Of a stretch of DNA of 64,000 nucleotides, positions 30,648-39,430 are shown in pieces (the stretch's first letter is position 1; every line of letters starts with the position of its first letter). This stretch comes from Bifidobacterium sp. ESL0784. GTDB taxonomy: Bacteria; Actinomycetota; Actinomycetes; Actinomycetales; Bifidobacteriaceae. Both the position numbers and the translations under genes were made by a program. The stretch covers positions 620,001-684,000 of the forward strand of contig NZ_JAQTHV010000001.1 of NCBI RefSeq assembly GCF_029433295.1, given 5' to 3'. The notes under the pieces are model-generated. The model did not search any database, was not told where the DNA came from, and was given only the letters and a program-made list of their open reading frames with translations.

Positions 30648-31851
30648 GCAGCGTGAACTTTCCGGGCTTCTCGTGGTCGACAAGCCGCTCGGTGTGACCA
30701 GCCACGATGTGGTGGCGGCCGTACGTGGGGAATTGCACATGCGCCGAGTTGGCCACGCGGGCACGCTCGATCCGCAGGCCTCGGGCGTGCTGGTCATCGG
30801 TTTCGGCCACGGCACACGGCTCTTGAACTACATCGTCGATCACACGAAGACCTACGAGGCTACCATCCGTCTCGGCCAAACCAGTACCACCGATGATTCC
30901 GAAGGCGACATCACCACGGTTGCGCCGGTAAAGCTGGTGGATGGCGCTGAAGGTGAGACCGCAGAGGTTGTACCTGCGCCACTAGCGGATGATTCACGTC
31001 ATTTACCGGATTCTACTTCGGATTCTGATGGAAGCTCTGGCAGCGTCCGTGTGCTGACGATTGAGCAGATTGAGCAGGTCATCAAAGAGCATCTGACCGG
31101 CGATATCGAGCAAGTGCCGAGTTCCTATTCCGCAGTTCGCGTCAATGGCCGCCACGCTTACGAGCTGGCACGGCAAGGGAAAACTGTGGAGCTAGACGCT
31201 CGTCCGGTCACCATCAGTGAATTCACCGTCTTGGGTGCTCACAATGCCGAGGTAACCGATGGGCTTGATGCCGAGAACAACGAAATTAAGACGACAGCGT
31301 CAGCAACTCTGGTCGTTGATGTGGACGTGCGCATCAGCTGCTCCACGGGCACATATATCCGTTCGCTCGGGCGCGATTTGGGGAAGCTGCTAGAGGTCGG
31401 CGGCTACCTGACGAAGTTGCGTCGCATGCGGGTTGGCAAGTTCGATCTGGCTGATCCGCAATTGGCCGAACGCGTGGTTACGGCACATGCCAAGCCGCAC
31501 ACCTTCACCAATCGTGAGGGCGTGAAGCTGACCTTGAACAAGGCTGTGCTGGACGTCGATGCCGATGAGCTGAAACGCCGGTCTCTGACCATGCTCGAGG
31601 CCGCACAACGTACGATGCCGACCATTCCTATCACAGAAGCTGATACCCAGAATCTGCGTTTTGGTCGTAGGCTGCCGATGCCTTCATCTGACGATGTAAA
31701 CGCAAAATCTCACGCCAATACCGGTAAGACCGGTAGAACTGATGGTATCGCGGCTGTGTATCTACCACAAACCGGTGAGGTGGTAGGCATTGTGGAACCG
31801 GCAAACAAGCATGAGCTGAAATCCTTGGTGATATTTCCGCAAGCCAAGTAA
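30625..31851 (+). CDS. truB: tRNA pseudouridine(55) synthase
   Basis: About 408 residues. Catalytic Asp in RVGHAGTLDPQASGVLVIGFG, substrate-binding KTYEATIRLGQTSTTDD, and CSTGTYIRSLGRDLG. Start is one of two adjacent ATGs (30625 or 30628) inside the end of rbfA, so the genes are translationally coupled. Two inserts (an acidic/Ser-rich one near residues 105-145 and another near 210) and a C-terminal extension make it longer than the usual 300 residues. Confidence 0.95.
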   Translation: MMVSKKSKQRELSGLLVVDKPLGVTSHDVVAAVRGELHMRRVGHAGTLDPQASGVLVIGFGHGTRLLNYIVDHTKTYEATIRLGQTSTTDDSEGDITTVAPVKLVDGAEGETAEVVPAPLADDSRHLPDSTSDSDGSSGSVRVLTIEQIEQVIKEHLTGDIEQVPSSYSAVRVNGRHAYELARQGKTVELDARPVTISEFTVLGAHNAEVTDGLDAENNEIKTTASATLVVDVDVRISCSTGTYIRSLGRDLGKLLEVGGYLTKLRRMRVGKFDLADPQLAERVVTAHAKPHTFTNREGVKLTLNKAVLDVDADELKRRSLTMLEAAQRTMPTIPITEADTQNLRFGRRLPMPSSDDVNAKSHANTGKTGRTDGIAAVYLPQTGEVVGIVEPANKHELKSLVIFPQAK

Positions 31852-31929
31852 AGCCTCAAGAAAAGGGGGCTTTCGCGCGGGTGACATGGCTGATAAGATG
31901 GCTTTCGGCAAACAAAACAAAGGATTTTG

Positions 31930-33165
31930 ATGAAGATCACCAGGTTGACACCCGACTCTAACGGATTGGTGGATTGGCCCACCCTGAGCTCGCACAAGCG
32001 TGCGGTGATGACCGTCGGCGTATTCGACGGCATGCACAAGGGGCATCAGGCCGTGATCAAGCGCGTCGTGGAACTGGCGAAACAGACCGATTCGTTGGCT
32101 GTCGTGATGATTCTCGACCCGCGCCCGGCGCTCGCGCATACCTATGCCAACGAGCACGAGGGCATGGATGTGCCCAAGGATTATGTGGATGTGCAGGCGC
32201 TGAGCTCCGTTGAGCAGCGGATCCGCGTGATGCGCGAGCTTGGTGTTGACCGGGTTATTGTATTGCGTTATACGATGGCGTTCGCGGCCAAATCGTTCCG
32301 GTTCTTCCTGGGCCAGATGGTCGGCAAGCTCGGCATGCGTACGCTCGTGCTCGGGCAGGACGCAGCGTTGGGCGCGGACCGCAAGGGTGACATCAAGGCC
32401 ATTGCGGAGCTTTGCGAGGCCACGCGTGTTTTCGAACTCGACGTTGTCGATGATTTGGGGCCGGGCTATACGTGGGTTCCCATGCATTTCGAACCGAAGA
32501 TGCCGGAAGGCGTCGGTGAGCCGCAGGATCCGCGGGAAGCTATGAACAAGGCCGAACTGCGTGCGTGGACGAAGAAGAACAACTGCCGCAAGGTGCGGGT
32601 GTGGAGCTCGACCAATGCGCGTTACCTGCTTTCGCAGGGGTGTGTGAAGGCCGCCGCCGAGATTCTGGGGCGCGATCACGCCGTCGAAGGCGCGGTGGTG
32701 CACGGCGAGCAGCGTGGGCGCGAGATCGGCTTCCCGACCGCGAACTTGGCGCAGGTGGTCGAAGGCTATGTGCCGGTCGATGGCGTTTATGCCGGTTGGC
32801 TCATTGATTTGGGACCAATCGACGGTGATGGAAACAGTGGTAATGGTTCTGCCGATGGTCATGGTGCTGTGAATCTCGCCGCCCCTTCGGATGAGATGCG
32901 CATGGCTTCGGGTTCGCCGTGGCGTTGGCCTGCCGCGATTTCCATCGGCACCAAGCCGACGTATAGCGACGAAACCGGCATCAACGAGCGCGTTATCGAA
33001 CCTTACTGTGTCACCGATGATTGGCTGGAACTGTACGACCACAAGGTGCGCGTGGAATTCACCGAGTTCCTGCGTGGCCAAGTCAAATTCGACAGCACCG
33101 ACGAGCTCAAGGCCGCATTGAAGGATTACGCCGATCAGACGTTGGAGATCACCGGCGCGAAGTGA
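31930..33165 (+). CDS. ribF: Bifunctional riboflavin kinase/FAD synthetase
   Basis: 411 residues. N-terminal FAD synthetase (nucleotidyltransferase) with VGVFDGMHKGHQAVIKRV. C-terminal riboflavin kinase with GEQRGREIGFPTANLA and ISIGTKPTY. Makes FMN then FAD. Larger than the usual 300-330 because of inserts at about 165-205 and a Gly/Asn-rich loop at 295-320. ATG 31930 follows AAAGGATTTTG. Commonly follows truB. Confidence 0.95.
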   Translation: MKITRLTPDSNGLVDWPTLSSHKRAVMTVGVFDGMHKGHQAVIKRVVELAKQTDSLAVVMILDPRPALAHTYANEHEGMDVPKDYVDVQALSSVEQRIRVMRELGVDRVIVLRYTMAFAAKSFRFFLGQMVGKLGMRTLVLGQDAALGADRKGDIKAIAELCEATRVFELDVVDDLGPGYTWVPMHFEPKMPEGVGEPQDPREAMNKAELRAWTKKNNCRKVRVWSSTNARYLLSQGCVKAAAEILGRDHAVEGAVVHGEQRGREIGFPTANLAQVVEGYVPVDGVYAGWLIDLGPIDGDGNSGNGSADGHGAVNLAAPSDEMRMASGSPWRWPAAISIGTKPTYSDETGINERVIEPYCVTDDWLELYDHKVRVEFTEFLRGQVKFDSTDELKAALKDYADQTLEITGAK

Positions 33166-33225
33166 CGAAGAGGCTTGCAGGTCTGCCGACTTTGAGGCAG
33201 GGCAAGCCCATCCATCCATGAGGAT

Positions 33226-33285
33226 ACGAAAACGTCGTAATCATATCGCGATTTTTGAGCGCTGATGTGATTACGACGTTTTCGT
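33226..33285. terminator. Bidirectional terminator between ribF and the ABC operon
   Basis: Perfect 18-bp stem: ACGAAAACGTCGTAATCA (33226-33243) with its complement at 33268-33285, 24-nt loop. Lies between convergent genes. Confidence 0.8.
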
Positions 33286-33337
33286 TATCAATCTATAGAA
33301 ATACCCGTGTAAATGGATACGAATCTCGGCTGACCGC

Positions 33338-34255
33338 TCACACCTCGCGGAAATGGCTGAAGAACTCGCGCGTGTCGGGGTTCTGCGATTCCTCCATGAC
33401 CTCTTTGGGCGTGCCGTTCTCGGCGATGACGCCCTGCCGGAGCAGGACCACACGGTCGGCGGCGTGGTGGGCGAATTCCATCTCGTGGGTGGCCATCAGG
33501 ATAGTGGTGCCGCGTTCCTTCAATTCGGTGACCATCTCCAGCACTTCACCCACAAGCATCGGGTCGAGTGCCGAGGTGATTTCGTCGAGCAGCAGCAGTT
33601 CCGGGTCGGTCATCAACGCGCGTGCGATGGCGACGCGCTGCTGCTGACCGCCGGAAAGCTGATCGGGATAGGCCTTGGCCTTGGCGTCCATACCAATGCG
33701 CTGCAACAGCTCATGCGCTTTGGCTTCGGCTTTTTCCTTGGGCCAGTGGTGGACCTTGATGGCACCCAGCGTCACGTTCTTGATGACGCTCATATGCGGG
33801 AACAGGTTGAATTGCTGGAACACCACGCCGATGCGTGCGCGCGACTTGTCCGCGTTGACGCGCGGGTCAGTGATGTCGGTGCCGTTGAGCCAGATCTGGC
33901 CGTCGTCGACGCGTTCAAGCAGGTTGATGCACTTCATCAGCGTCGATTTTCCGGAACCGGAAGGCCCCAGAAGTGCCACGACCTCGTGCGGGTTGACGTC
34001 GAAGGAGATGCCTTTGAGCACTTGGTTTTCGACCTTGCCGTTGCGGTAGGTCTTCTTCACGTTGTCGAGGTGCAGTACAGGCTTGATGATGTTGGCGGAG
34101 GTGGTGGTGACTCCGACTGTTTGCGTATCCTGCCGCTGCGATTGCGCCGGAGCGCCTTGGCCTTGCGTCTGTGTGTTGTTTTCGCTCATTGGTGCCTGGC
34201 TTTCAGGATTCGATGCCGAAACGGATTGATCGGATTGGTTGCCGTTTTCGCTCAT
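33338..34255 (-). CDS. Polar amino acid ABC transporter, ATP-binding protein
   Basis: 305 residues. About 60 low-complexity Ser/Gln/Asn residues, then an ABC ATPase of the glutamate/glutamine class: Walker A GPSGSGKST, Q-loop VVFQQFNLFPHMSV, signature LSGGQQQR, Walker B LLLLDEITSALDP, switch MATHEMEFA. The ATG at 34255 overlaps the permease stop (ATGA), so the pair is translationally coupled. Third gene of a three-gene importer operon. Confidence 0.93.
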   Translation of the reverse strand: MSENGNQSDQSVSASNPESQAPMSENNTQTQGQGAPAQSQRQDTQTVGVTTTSANIIKPVLHLDNVKKTYRNGKVENQVLKGISFDVNPHEVVALLGPSGSGKSTLMKCINLLERVDDGQIWLNGTDITDPRVNADKSRARIGVVFQQFNLFPHMSVIKNVTLGAIKVHHWPKEKAEAKAHELLQRIGMDAKAKAYPDQLSGGQQQRVAIARALMTDPELLLLDEITSALDPMLVGEVLEMVTELKERGTTILMATHEMEFAHHAADRVVLLRQGVIAENGTPKEVMEESQNPDTREFFSHFREV

Positions 34256-35109
34256 ACCACGCCCATGCCCTGCTCGCGGCCGCGCAGACGCTTGGAATAC
34301 CAATCATTGAGGAGGATGAAGGGCACGCTGGTGCAGATGAAGAGCACACTGGCCACGACGTAAGGGGTGAAGTTGTAGGTCTGCGCCACGCTGATCTGCG
34401 CCGCTCGCACCGCGTCTACTGCACCGAGTGTGGAGATCAGGCCCGCGTCCTTCTGCATGGAGATGAAATCGTTCATCAGCGCGGGGGCGACGTTGCGCAG
34501 CGCCTGGGGGATGATGACCATGCGGATGGTCTGGCCGCTGGTAAGCCCCAGGGAGCGGGCGGAGGCGCGTTGCGAGGGGTGCACGTCCTGGAATCCGGCG
34601 CGCAGGACTTCGCCCACGAAAGCCGCGTAATCAAGGGTGATCGCGATGGTGCCGAGCACGGCCGCGGGGATGCGTCCGAAAATATTGAGGCCGGGAATGC
34701 CGAAACCAATCAGATAGAGCAATACGATCATAGGGATGCCGCGCATGAACGTGGTGTACAGTGTGGCCAGCGCACGAAGCGGGAAAAGCAGCGGCGAGGT
34801 GCTGATGCGGATCATGGCCAGAAGGGTTCCCAGAATCGCCACGCCGATGGTGGCGAAGAACAGCACTTCAAGGTTGAGCCACAGGCCTTTGAGCACCGTT
34901 GGGAAGGACTGGACGAAATACTTGCCCGAGAAGAACGATTCGCGCACGTTCGGCCAGCCGGGGGAGACCTTGAGTCCGATGACGATCAGCGCGGCGAGAA
35001 CAAGGGTGCTGACGATGCTGATAGCGACGGAACGGAGGTTCTGGCGGCGTAGGTAGCCTTGGCGCTCAAGCTCGACGGCGCTAATGTTTTGTGTTGCAGT
35101 CTGCGTCAT
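34252..35109 (-). CDS. Polar amino acid ABC transporter, permease
   Basis: 285 residues, HisM/GlnP-type integral membrane protein. Five or so hydrophobic helices; ATPase-docking EAA loop seen as EVLRAGFQDVHPSQRASARSLGL. It lies between binding protein and ATPase. Substrate cannot be fixed; the class covers Glu, Gln, Asp, Arg, His and Cys. Confidence 0.93.
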   Translation of the reverse strand: MTQTATQNISAVELERQGYLRRQNLRSVAISIVSTLVLAALIVIGLKVSPGWPNVRESFFSGKYFVQSFPTVLKGLWLNLEVLFFATIGVAILGTLLAMIRISTSPLLFPLRALATLYTTFMRGIPMIVLLYLIGFGIPGLNIFGRIPAAVLGTIAITLDYAAFVGEVLRAGFQDVHPSQRASARSLGLTSGQTIRMVIIPQALRNVAPALMNDFISMQKDAGLISTLGAVDAVRAAQISVAQTYNFTPYVVASVLFICTSVPFILLNDWYSKRLRGREQGMGVV

Positions 35110-35160
35110 TCATGACCAATCTTGTATGAGGAATCGAGGGTCGACGGGACAATTATAGTG

Positions 35161-35210
35161 TGACCCTTTAACCGGCGAAAACGGCGGTGCCGAAGTCGGT
35201 TAAAGGGTCA
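35161..35210 (-). promoter_or_regulatory. Inverted repeat between binding-protein and permease genes
   Basis: TGACCCTTTAACCG (35161-35174) and its exact complement at 35197-35210. Such intergenic hairpins often protect the upstream binding-protein mRNA and reduce read-through. No U-tract on the operon strand. Confidence 0.6.
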
Positions 35211-35242
35211 CGCGAGTGGGAATTTGTTGAGATTTCCGGCAA

Positions 35243-36121
35243 TCAGTTCTTGAGCATCGGAATATCGGTGGTGTATTCCTTGAGCCACTCGTGCTGCAGC
35301 TTTTCGATGGTGCCGTCCTTCTGCAGGGCGTTGACGGCCTTGGTGACGGCCGGCGTGAGCTTCGAGCCCTTCGGCAGGACGATGCCCATGCCGTCCTTGT
35401 CTTCGGAACCGGGGATCTGGCCGACCACCTTGGCGTTCTTGACCTGCCCGCTCTGCACCATGTAGACGGCATCGGGGGTGTCGACGACGAGCGCGTCGAT
35501 TTGGTTGGAATCCAAGGCCTGAGCCAGCGCCGCGTTGTCGTTGAAGGTCTTGACGTCCTTCTTGATCTTGGAGACGGTGAAGTCATAGCTGGTGGTGCCC
35601 ACCATGGAGCCGATGGTCCCGTTTTTGAGGTCGGAAAGCGACTTGGTGTTGGCGTACTTTCCGTTTTTCAGGACAACGACAGCCTGCGTCTCGTTGTAAT
35701 AGCTGGGGGAGAAGTCTACGGCGTTCTTGCGTTCGGGGGTGATGGAGAACTGCTGGATGTTCATATCCCAGTCCTTCTGTGCGCCCGGCGCGACGGCCTG
35801 GTCGAAGGTGGTGCGCGTCCACTTGACCTGCGACTTCTTGAAGCCCATCTTCTCGGCCACCGCGTAGGAGACCGCCGCTTCGTAGCCCTTGCCGGTCTCG
35901 GGCTTGTCGCCGATGACCCAAGGTTCGTAGGTGGGCTGGCCGGTGCCGATCGTCAATGTTCCCGGCGTCATGGTCTGTTGGGTGATGTCGTTTGAATTGG
36001 CGGAGCTTGCCGTATTGCCGGATTTGCCGGAACCGCAGCCTGCGGCGCCCACGGCCAGCATGGCGACGCTCAGTGTGGCGGTGAGACCGCGGACAAGGCG
36101 TTTGGAAAGTGGCGATGACAT
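35243..36121 (-). CDS. Polar amino acid ABC transporter, substrate-binding lipoprotein
   Basis: 292 residues. Lipoprotein signal MSSPLSKRLVRGLTATLS with lipobox AAGC at C29. Mature part is the family 3 binding fold (EPWVIGDKPETGKGYEAAVS, then GSMVGTTSYDF and the C-terminal KSKLTPAVTKAVNALQ-type helix). Start at 36121 places the signal peptide at the N terminus; a longer reading would bury it. First gene of the importer operon. Confidence 0.92.
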   Translation of the reverse strand: MSSPLSKRLVRGLTATLSVAMLAVGAAGCGSGKSGNTASSANSNDITQQTMTPGTLTIGTGQPTYEPWVIGDKPETGKGYEAAVSYAVAEKMGFKKSQVKWTRTTFDQAVAPGAQKDWDMNIQQFSITPERKNAVDFSPSYYNETQAVVVLKNGKYANTKSLSDLKNGTIGSMVGTTSYDFTVSKIKKDVKTFNDNAALAQALDSNQIDALVVDTPDAVYMVQSGQVKNAKVVGQIPGSEDKDGMGIVLPKGSKLTPAVTKAVNALQKDGTIEKLQHEWLKEYTTDIPMLKN

Positions 36122-36275
36122 AGTTGATGACCTCTTGCTTTTGTGGAAATCTGAATACCATATAAACCCTACCGATAAGCATGAATGTTGCTCTTGCGGC
36201 AGGCCTGACATCTGTATCATAGCATTTATCAACTCTTTCAAAGATGCGGACACACGCTTTGATAATTTAGATAAT

Positions 36276-36291
36276 CGATAACGTGTTATCG
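36276..36291. promoter_or_regulatory. Near-perfect palindrome upstream of the binding-protein gene
   Basis: CGATAACGTGTTATCG, 6-bp arms with a 4-nt centre, in an AT-rich stretch about 155 nt before the importer start and 60 nt after the amidohydrolase stop. Operator or terminator; undecided. Confidence 0.35.
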
Positions 36292-36350
36292 AATATTCGA
36301 AAGAGACGGCAGGAGACTTTTGAACATGACTGCCGGGGCGGCTATGTAAG

Positions 36351-37739
36351 TTAGAAAACGTTGTCGTTATACGTGACTCTGCCGGAAATCACTGTCGCGC
36401 GATTGTGCCCAGCACCGTGTCGCACCAGCTCGTCGAGCGTGTGCTCGATTTCGCGCGGGGTGTGGGTTTCGACTGGCATATCGATGAAGGCGAGATCGGC
36501 CAGCGCACCGGCGTTGATCTGCCCGATGCGCTGGGCGCCGACGTGCATGCCTATCGATTCCGCCCCGCCCAGCGTCATCATGCGGATGATGCGGTGGCTC
36601 AGATCGTCCTTGGCATAGCCCTGCTCGCGGGCGATGGCATAAACCATGGCGGCCTCGTCGAAGAGGTCGAGGCTGGGGGAGCTGGAAAGCGAGTCGGTGC
36701 CGATTGAAAGGATGTTGCCCTCGTCCATATAGCGGCGGATGGGCGCAGCCTTGCCGGTATGCGTGATTTCGTTGGAGCGCGGGCACAGGGCCACGGCTAC
36801 TCCGCGCTGACGCAGGATACGTCGGTCTTCGCGGTTGGCCCAGACACCGTGGGCGATATGCACGTCGGGCCCCAGCGAACCTAGGCTGTCGACGAACTGG
36901 ATGGCCGAAGCCCCCCTGCCGTGCTTCTTGAGCTCGAGGTAATTGGCCCAGCGCTCGTCGCTCCAGTCTTTGGCGGTGTAGGTCGTGAGAATCGCCGGAT
37001 GCGAGCCGGCTTCCAGCGGCGTTTCGGCCAGGTGGATATGCAGACGCATGTTGAGGCGGCGGGCGATGTCGGGCAGGTCGATGAACGGCTCGGCATCGAG
37101 GGTGTAGGGCGCATGCGGGCTGATGCCGATATTCGGCAGGTTGAGTGCTTTGAGCTTGGTGAGGCTTTCCTTGAGCGCCTTCTTACCGTGGTCCTCCCAG
37201 TCCTGGTTGTGCCAGTTCATTACCTCCCAATAGGCGATGCCATGCAAGCCCTGCGAGGCCAGCGCCCCCGCCGCCTCGATGTCGGTGACGATGTCAGCGG
37301 CTGCTGTGGTGCCGCTTTGAACCAGTTGCCGTGCCCCGGCATAGGCCCACTGCTGCCACGGCTTGGTCTGCTCGGCCTGAGTATAGACCTTGTCGAACGC
37401 CAGCTCCCAGCCGTGGAAGTCCTGGTAGTGGCCCTGCCCGACGCTCGACATACCGGTGTATTGCAAATGGGTATGTGCGTTGACCAGCCCCGGCATCAAC
37501 ACACCGTCGAAATGCCGCTCAACTACTTTGGCCGGATCGATTCCCTCTTCCTTGAGCTCGCCAAGCACCCAACGCCGTGTGCCGACGTGCAGGACCCGTT
37601 CGCCGAGGATAGCCACCGCGCCGTTCGGGATGACGGGCGCAGTCACGGGGATCACGAGCTTCGCCGAGTACAGATACACGGTCTTCTCGTCGGTTTGGCC
37701 GTTCTTGGTAATGCCGATGGAGGTGGGGGACAGATTCAT
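36351..37739 (-). CDS. Amidohydrolase of the MtaD/chlorohydrolase (MTA/SAH deaminase) type
   Basis: 462 residues. Metal ligands visible: HxH in NAHTHLQYTGMS, His in LHIHLAET, His in VHIAHGVW, and Asp in LSIGTDSLSSSPSLDLFDE. Beta-sandwich segments at both ends (GAVAILGERVLHVG; AGALADLAFIDM). The family deaminates methylthioadenosine, S-adenosylhomocysteine, guanine or related purines. Its upstream neighbour is an adenosylhomocysteinase-like gene, which suggests purine-nucleoside thioether chemistry, but the substrate is not proven. No signal peptide: cytoplasmic. Confidence 0.88.
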   Translation of the reverse strand: MNLSPTSIGITKNGQTDEKTVYLYSAKLVIPVTAPVIPNGAVAILGERVLHVGTRRWVLGELKEEGIDPAKVVERHFDGVLMPGLVNAHTHLQYTGMSSVGQGHYQDFHGWELAFDKVYTQAEQTKPWQQWAYAGARQLVQSGTTAAADIVTDIEAAGALASQGLHGIAYWEVMNWHNQDWEDHGKKALKESLTKLKALNLPNIGISPHAPYTLDAEPFIDLPDIARRLNMRLHIHLAETPLEAGSHPAILTTYTAKDWSDERWANYLELKKHGRGASAIQFVDSLGSLGPDVHIAHGVWANREDRRILRQRGVAVALCPRSNEITHTGKAAPIRRYMDEGNILSIGTDSLSSSPSLDLFDEAAMVYAIAREQGYAKDDLSHRIIRMMTLGGAESIGMHVGAQRIGQINAGALADLAFIDMPVETHTPREIEHTLDELVRHGAGHNRATVISGRVTYNDNVF

Positions 37740-37905
37740 AAGTCGCTTTCTTGCTTTGACGCCGGCAACGATTATCTCATAGAAATCGTGGTGTCATTTC
37801 AGGGTTGCACTCACGGCAAGGTGAGCGACGATTTTCGTGGCCGTTACTGAGGACGACTCAAGTTTTTCGGGTCGGGAATCATCCTGCTCATTGTCCAGAG
37901 GCGTA

Positions 37906-39423
37906 TCAGTCCTGCATCACGTCGAAACGGGTGGTCTTCCAGCTATAGCCGTTGTCGGCGATTGCGTGGCTGGCTTGGTAGCCGCGGACTTGCAAAGCGA
38001 TACTGGCGATTTTGCGGTCGGTGGCGGCGTCGAGACGGATGATTTGGTTCGGCAGATTCCCCCGGTTGCTGATGAGATGGGCGACCGCGCTCAGCTGGAC
38101 GGCGAAGCTCAGATCCATGATCTCGATGGGATTGCCGCCGCCGGCCGTGTAATTGACGCCGTCGCCTTGTGCAAGCAGCCGGAGTTCAGGGCCGTCGGGG
38201 ACTTGGATGGCTGTGATATCGAGTCCGGGCTGGTGATGGAACGAGGGGATATCGTCCAGCGCGATTTCGTCGGCGATGCCGCCGATGACCGCAAGTACGG
38301 CGTTCGGCTTCATCAAATGCAAGTGTTCGAGCGCAAGCGTGTGTCGCACGCCGGTAGCGGAGACGGCCATATCGGTTTCTGGCAGCGCCTCGTTGATATT
38401 GGTGGTAGGAAAACCTTCGAATACAGCCTTAAGACAGGCCACCGGATCGGTGTCGCAGATGGTGACGTGTGCGCCGAGCGCCCGTACGCGCAGGGCGAAG
38501 CCGCGTCCGACCGGCCCGTAGCCGATGACGGTGAGGTTCTTGCCTGCAAACCATTGCGTGCCGAGGATTTCCTGAATGGTGGTCACACAGGTCTCGCCGG
38601 TGCCGTGGGCATTGTCGAACTCGGTTTTGAGGGCGCTGTCGTTGACGGCGACGACGGGGTAAGGCAGCGCGTCGTCGTCCTGCATGGCCTGAAACGCGCG
38701 GACGCCACTGGTCGTCTCCTCGGCCACGCCGATGAGGTTCCTGACGATTTCGGGGCGCTCGCGGGCGGCGAGACGTGCGAAGCTGGCGCCGTCGTCGATG
38801 ATGATGTTCGGCTTGAGCGTGTCCAGAAGCCGCAGTGCGCCGTCGTAGTATTGGGCAGAGGTCCAGTCGTTTTTGGCTTCCACCACGATGTCTTCGGCAC
38901 GCAGCTGTTCGGCCACGCGCTCGTCCACCCCTCCGGGTTCGCAGCACACGCCGACCTGCGTGCCCGCCGCTTTGAGCTCACGCAGCAGCACGGCGGTTTT
39001 GGGCTCGAGAATCAGGCAGGTGGCGATGCGAATGCCGCGGAAATCGACAGTCTTGGCGAGTCGCTCCATTAGTTTGTGTGTGACAGGCATGTGTGCTTGT
39101 GCGTAGTCCATCGCGTCAAGTCCGCTGGCCTTGCGCATGTCCTTAAAAGGCGCGGTGTTTCCTGCGCCATCGTCATACTCATGGATTCCGGAGGTTGGAA
39201 CATATGGATAGGCGAATGGGACGTCGTCTCTTGTGGTGTCACCCTTGACGACGTTCATGCCCCAAGCCGCGGCTTGGTTGCGAAGCAGGGCGTTGCTTTT
39301 ATCGTTTTCATCGTGCGGCTCGTCAATCACCAGGTTTGCTCCGGCCAACGATTGGTTGGTATGCTGCGAAAACGTTTGTGCCCATGAAGCAAAATCACGA
39401 TAGGGATGATTGGCAATCTTCAT
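37906..39423 (-). CDS. Divergent adenosylhomocysteinase-like NAD-dependent protein
   Basis: 505 residues. The SAH hydrolase fold is clear: IIIDDGASF, GVAEETTSGVRAF, NDSALKTEFDNAHGTGET (Lys and Asp of the active site kept) and Rossmann motif VIGYGPVGRGFALRVRALGA. Yet the segments that hold the adenosine are changed: HMTIETAV is ILEPKTAV here, the SCN.FSTQD loop is absent, NIGHFD is VIGGIAD, and GHPSFVM is GNPIEIM. It may therefore act on another substrate, or be non-catalytic. The N terminus has about 90 extra residues. Start ATG 39423, whose SD AGGAC overlaps the cupin stop 7 nt before it. Confidence 0.8.
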   Translation of the reverse strand: MKIANHPYRDFASWAQTFSQHTNQSLAGANLVIDEPHDENDKSNALLRNQAAAWGMNVVKGDTTRDDVPFAYPYVPTSGIHEYDDGAGNTAPFKDMRKASGLDAMDYAQAHMPVTHKLMERLAKTVDFRGIRIATCLILEPKTAVLLRELKAAGTQVGVCCEPGGVDERVAEQLRAEDIVVEAKNDWTSAQYYDGALRLLDTLKPNIIIDDGASFARLAARERPEIVRNLIGVAEETTSGVRAFQAMQDDDALPYPVVAVNDSALKTEFDNAHGTGETCVTTIQEILGTQWFAGKNLTVIGYGPVGRGFALRVRALGAHVTICDTDPVACLKAVFEGFPTTNINEALPETDMAVSATGVRHTLALEHLHLMKPNAVLAVIGGIADEIALDDIPSFHHQPGLDITAIQVPDGPELRLLAQGDGVNYTAGGGNPIEIMDLSFAVQLSAVAHLISNRGNLPNQIIRLDAATDRKIASIALQVRGYQASHAIADNGYSWKTTRFDVMQD

Positions 39424-39430
39424 TTTTGTC

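Noticed and set aside
33353..34363. 336-codon plus-strand frame over the ABC ATPase gene
   Set aside because: Antisense to an ATPase with all ABC motifs.
36276..36291. Palindrome as terminator of the amidohydrolase gene
   Set aside because: It lies upstream of that gene's stop side in the other transcription direction (right of 36351 on the minus strand it would be downstream, but no U-tract follows), so only kept as a weak operator candidate.
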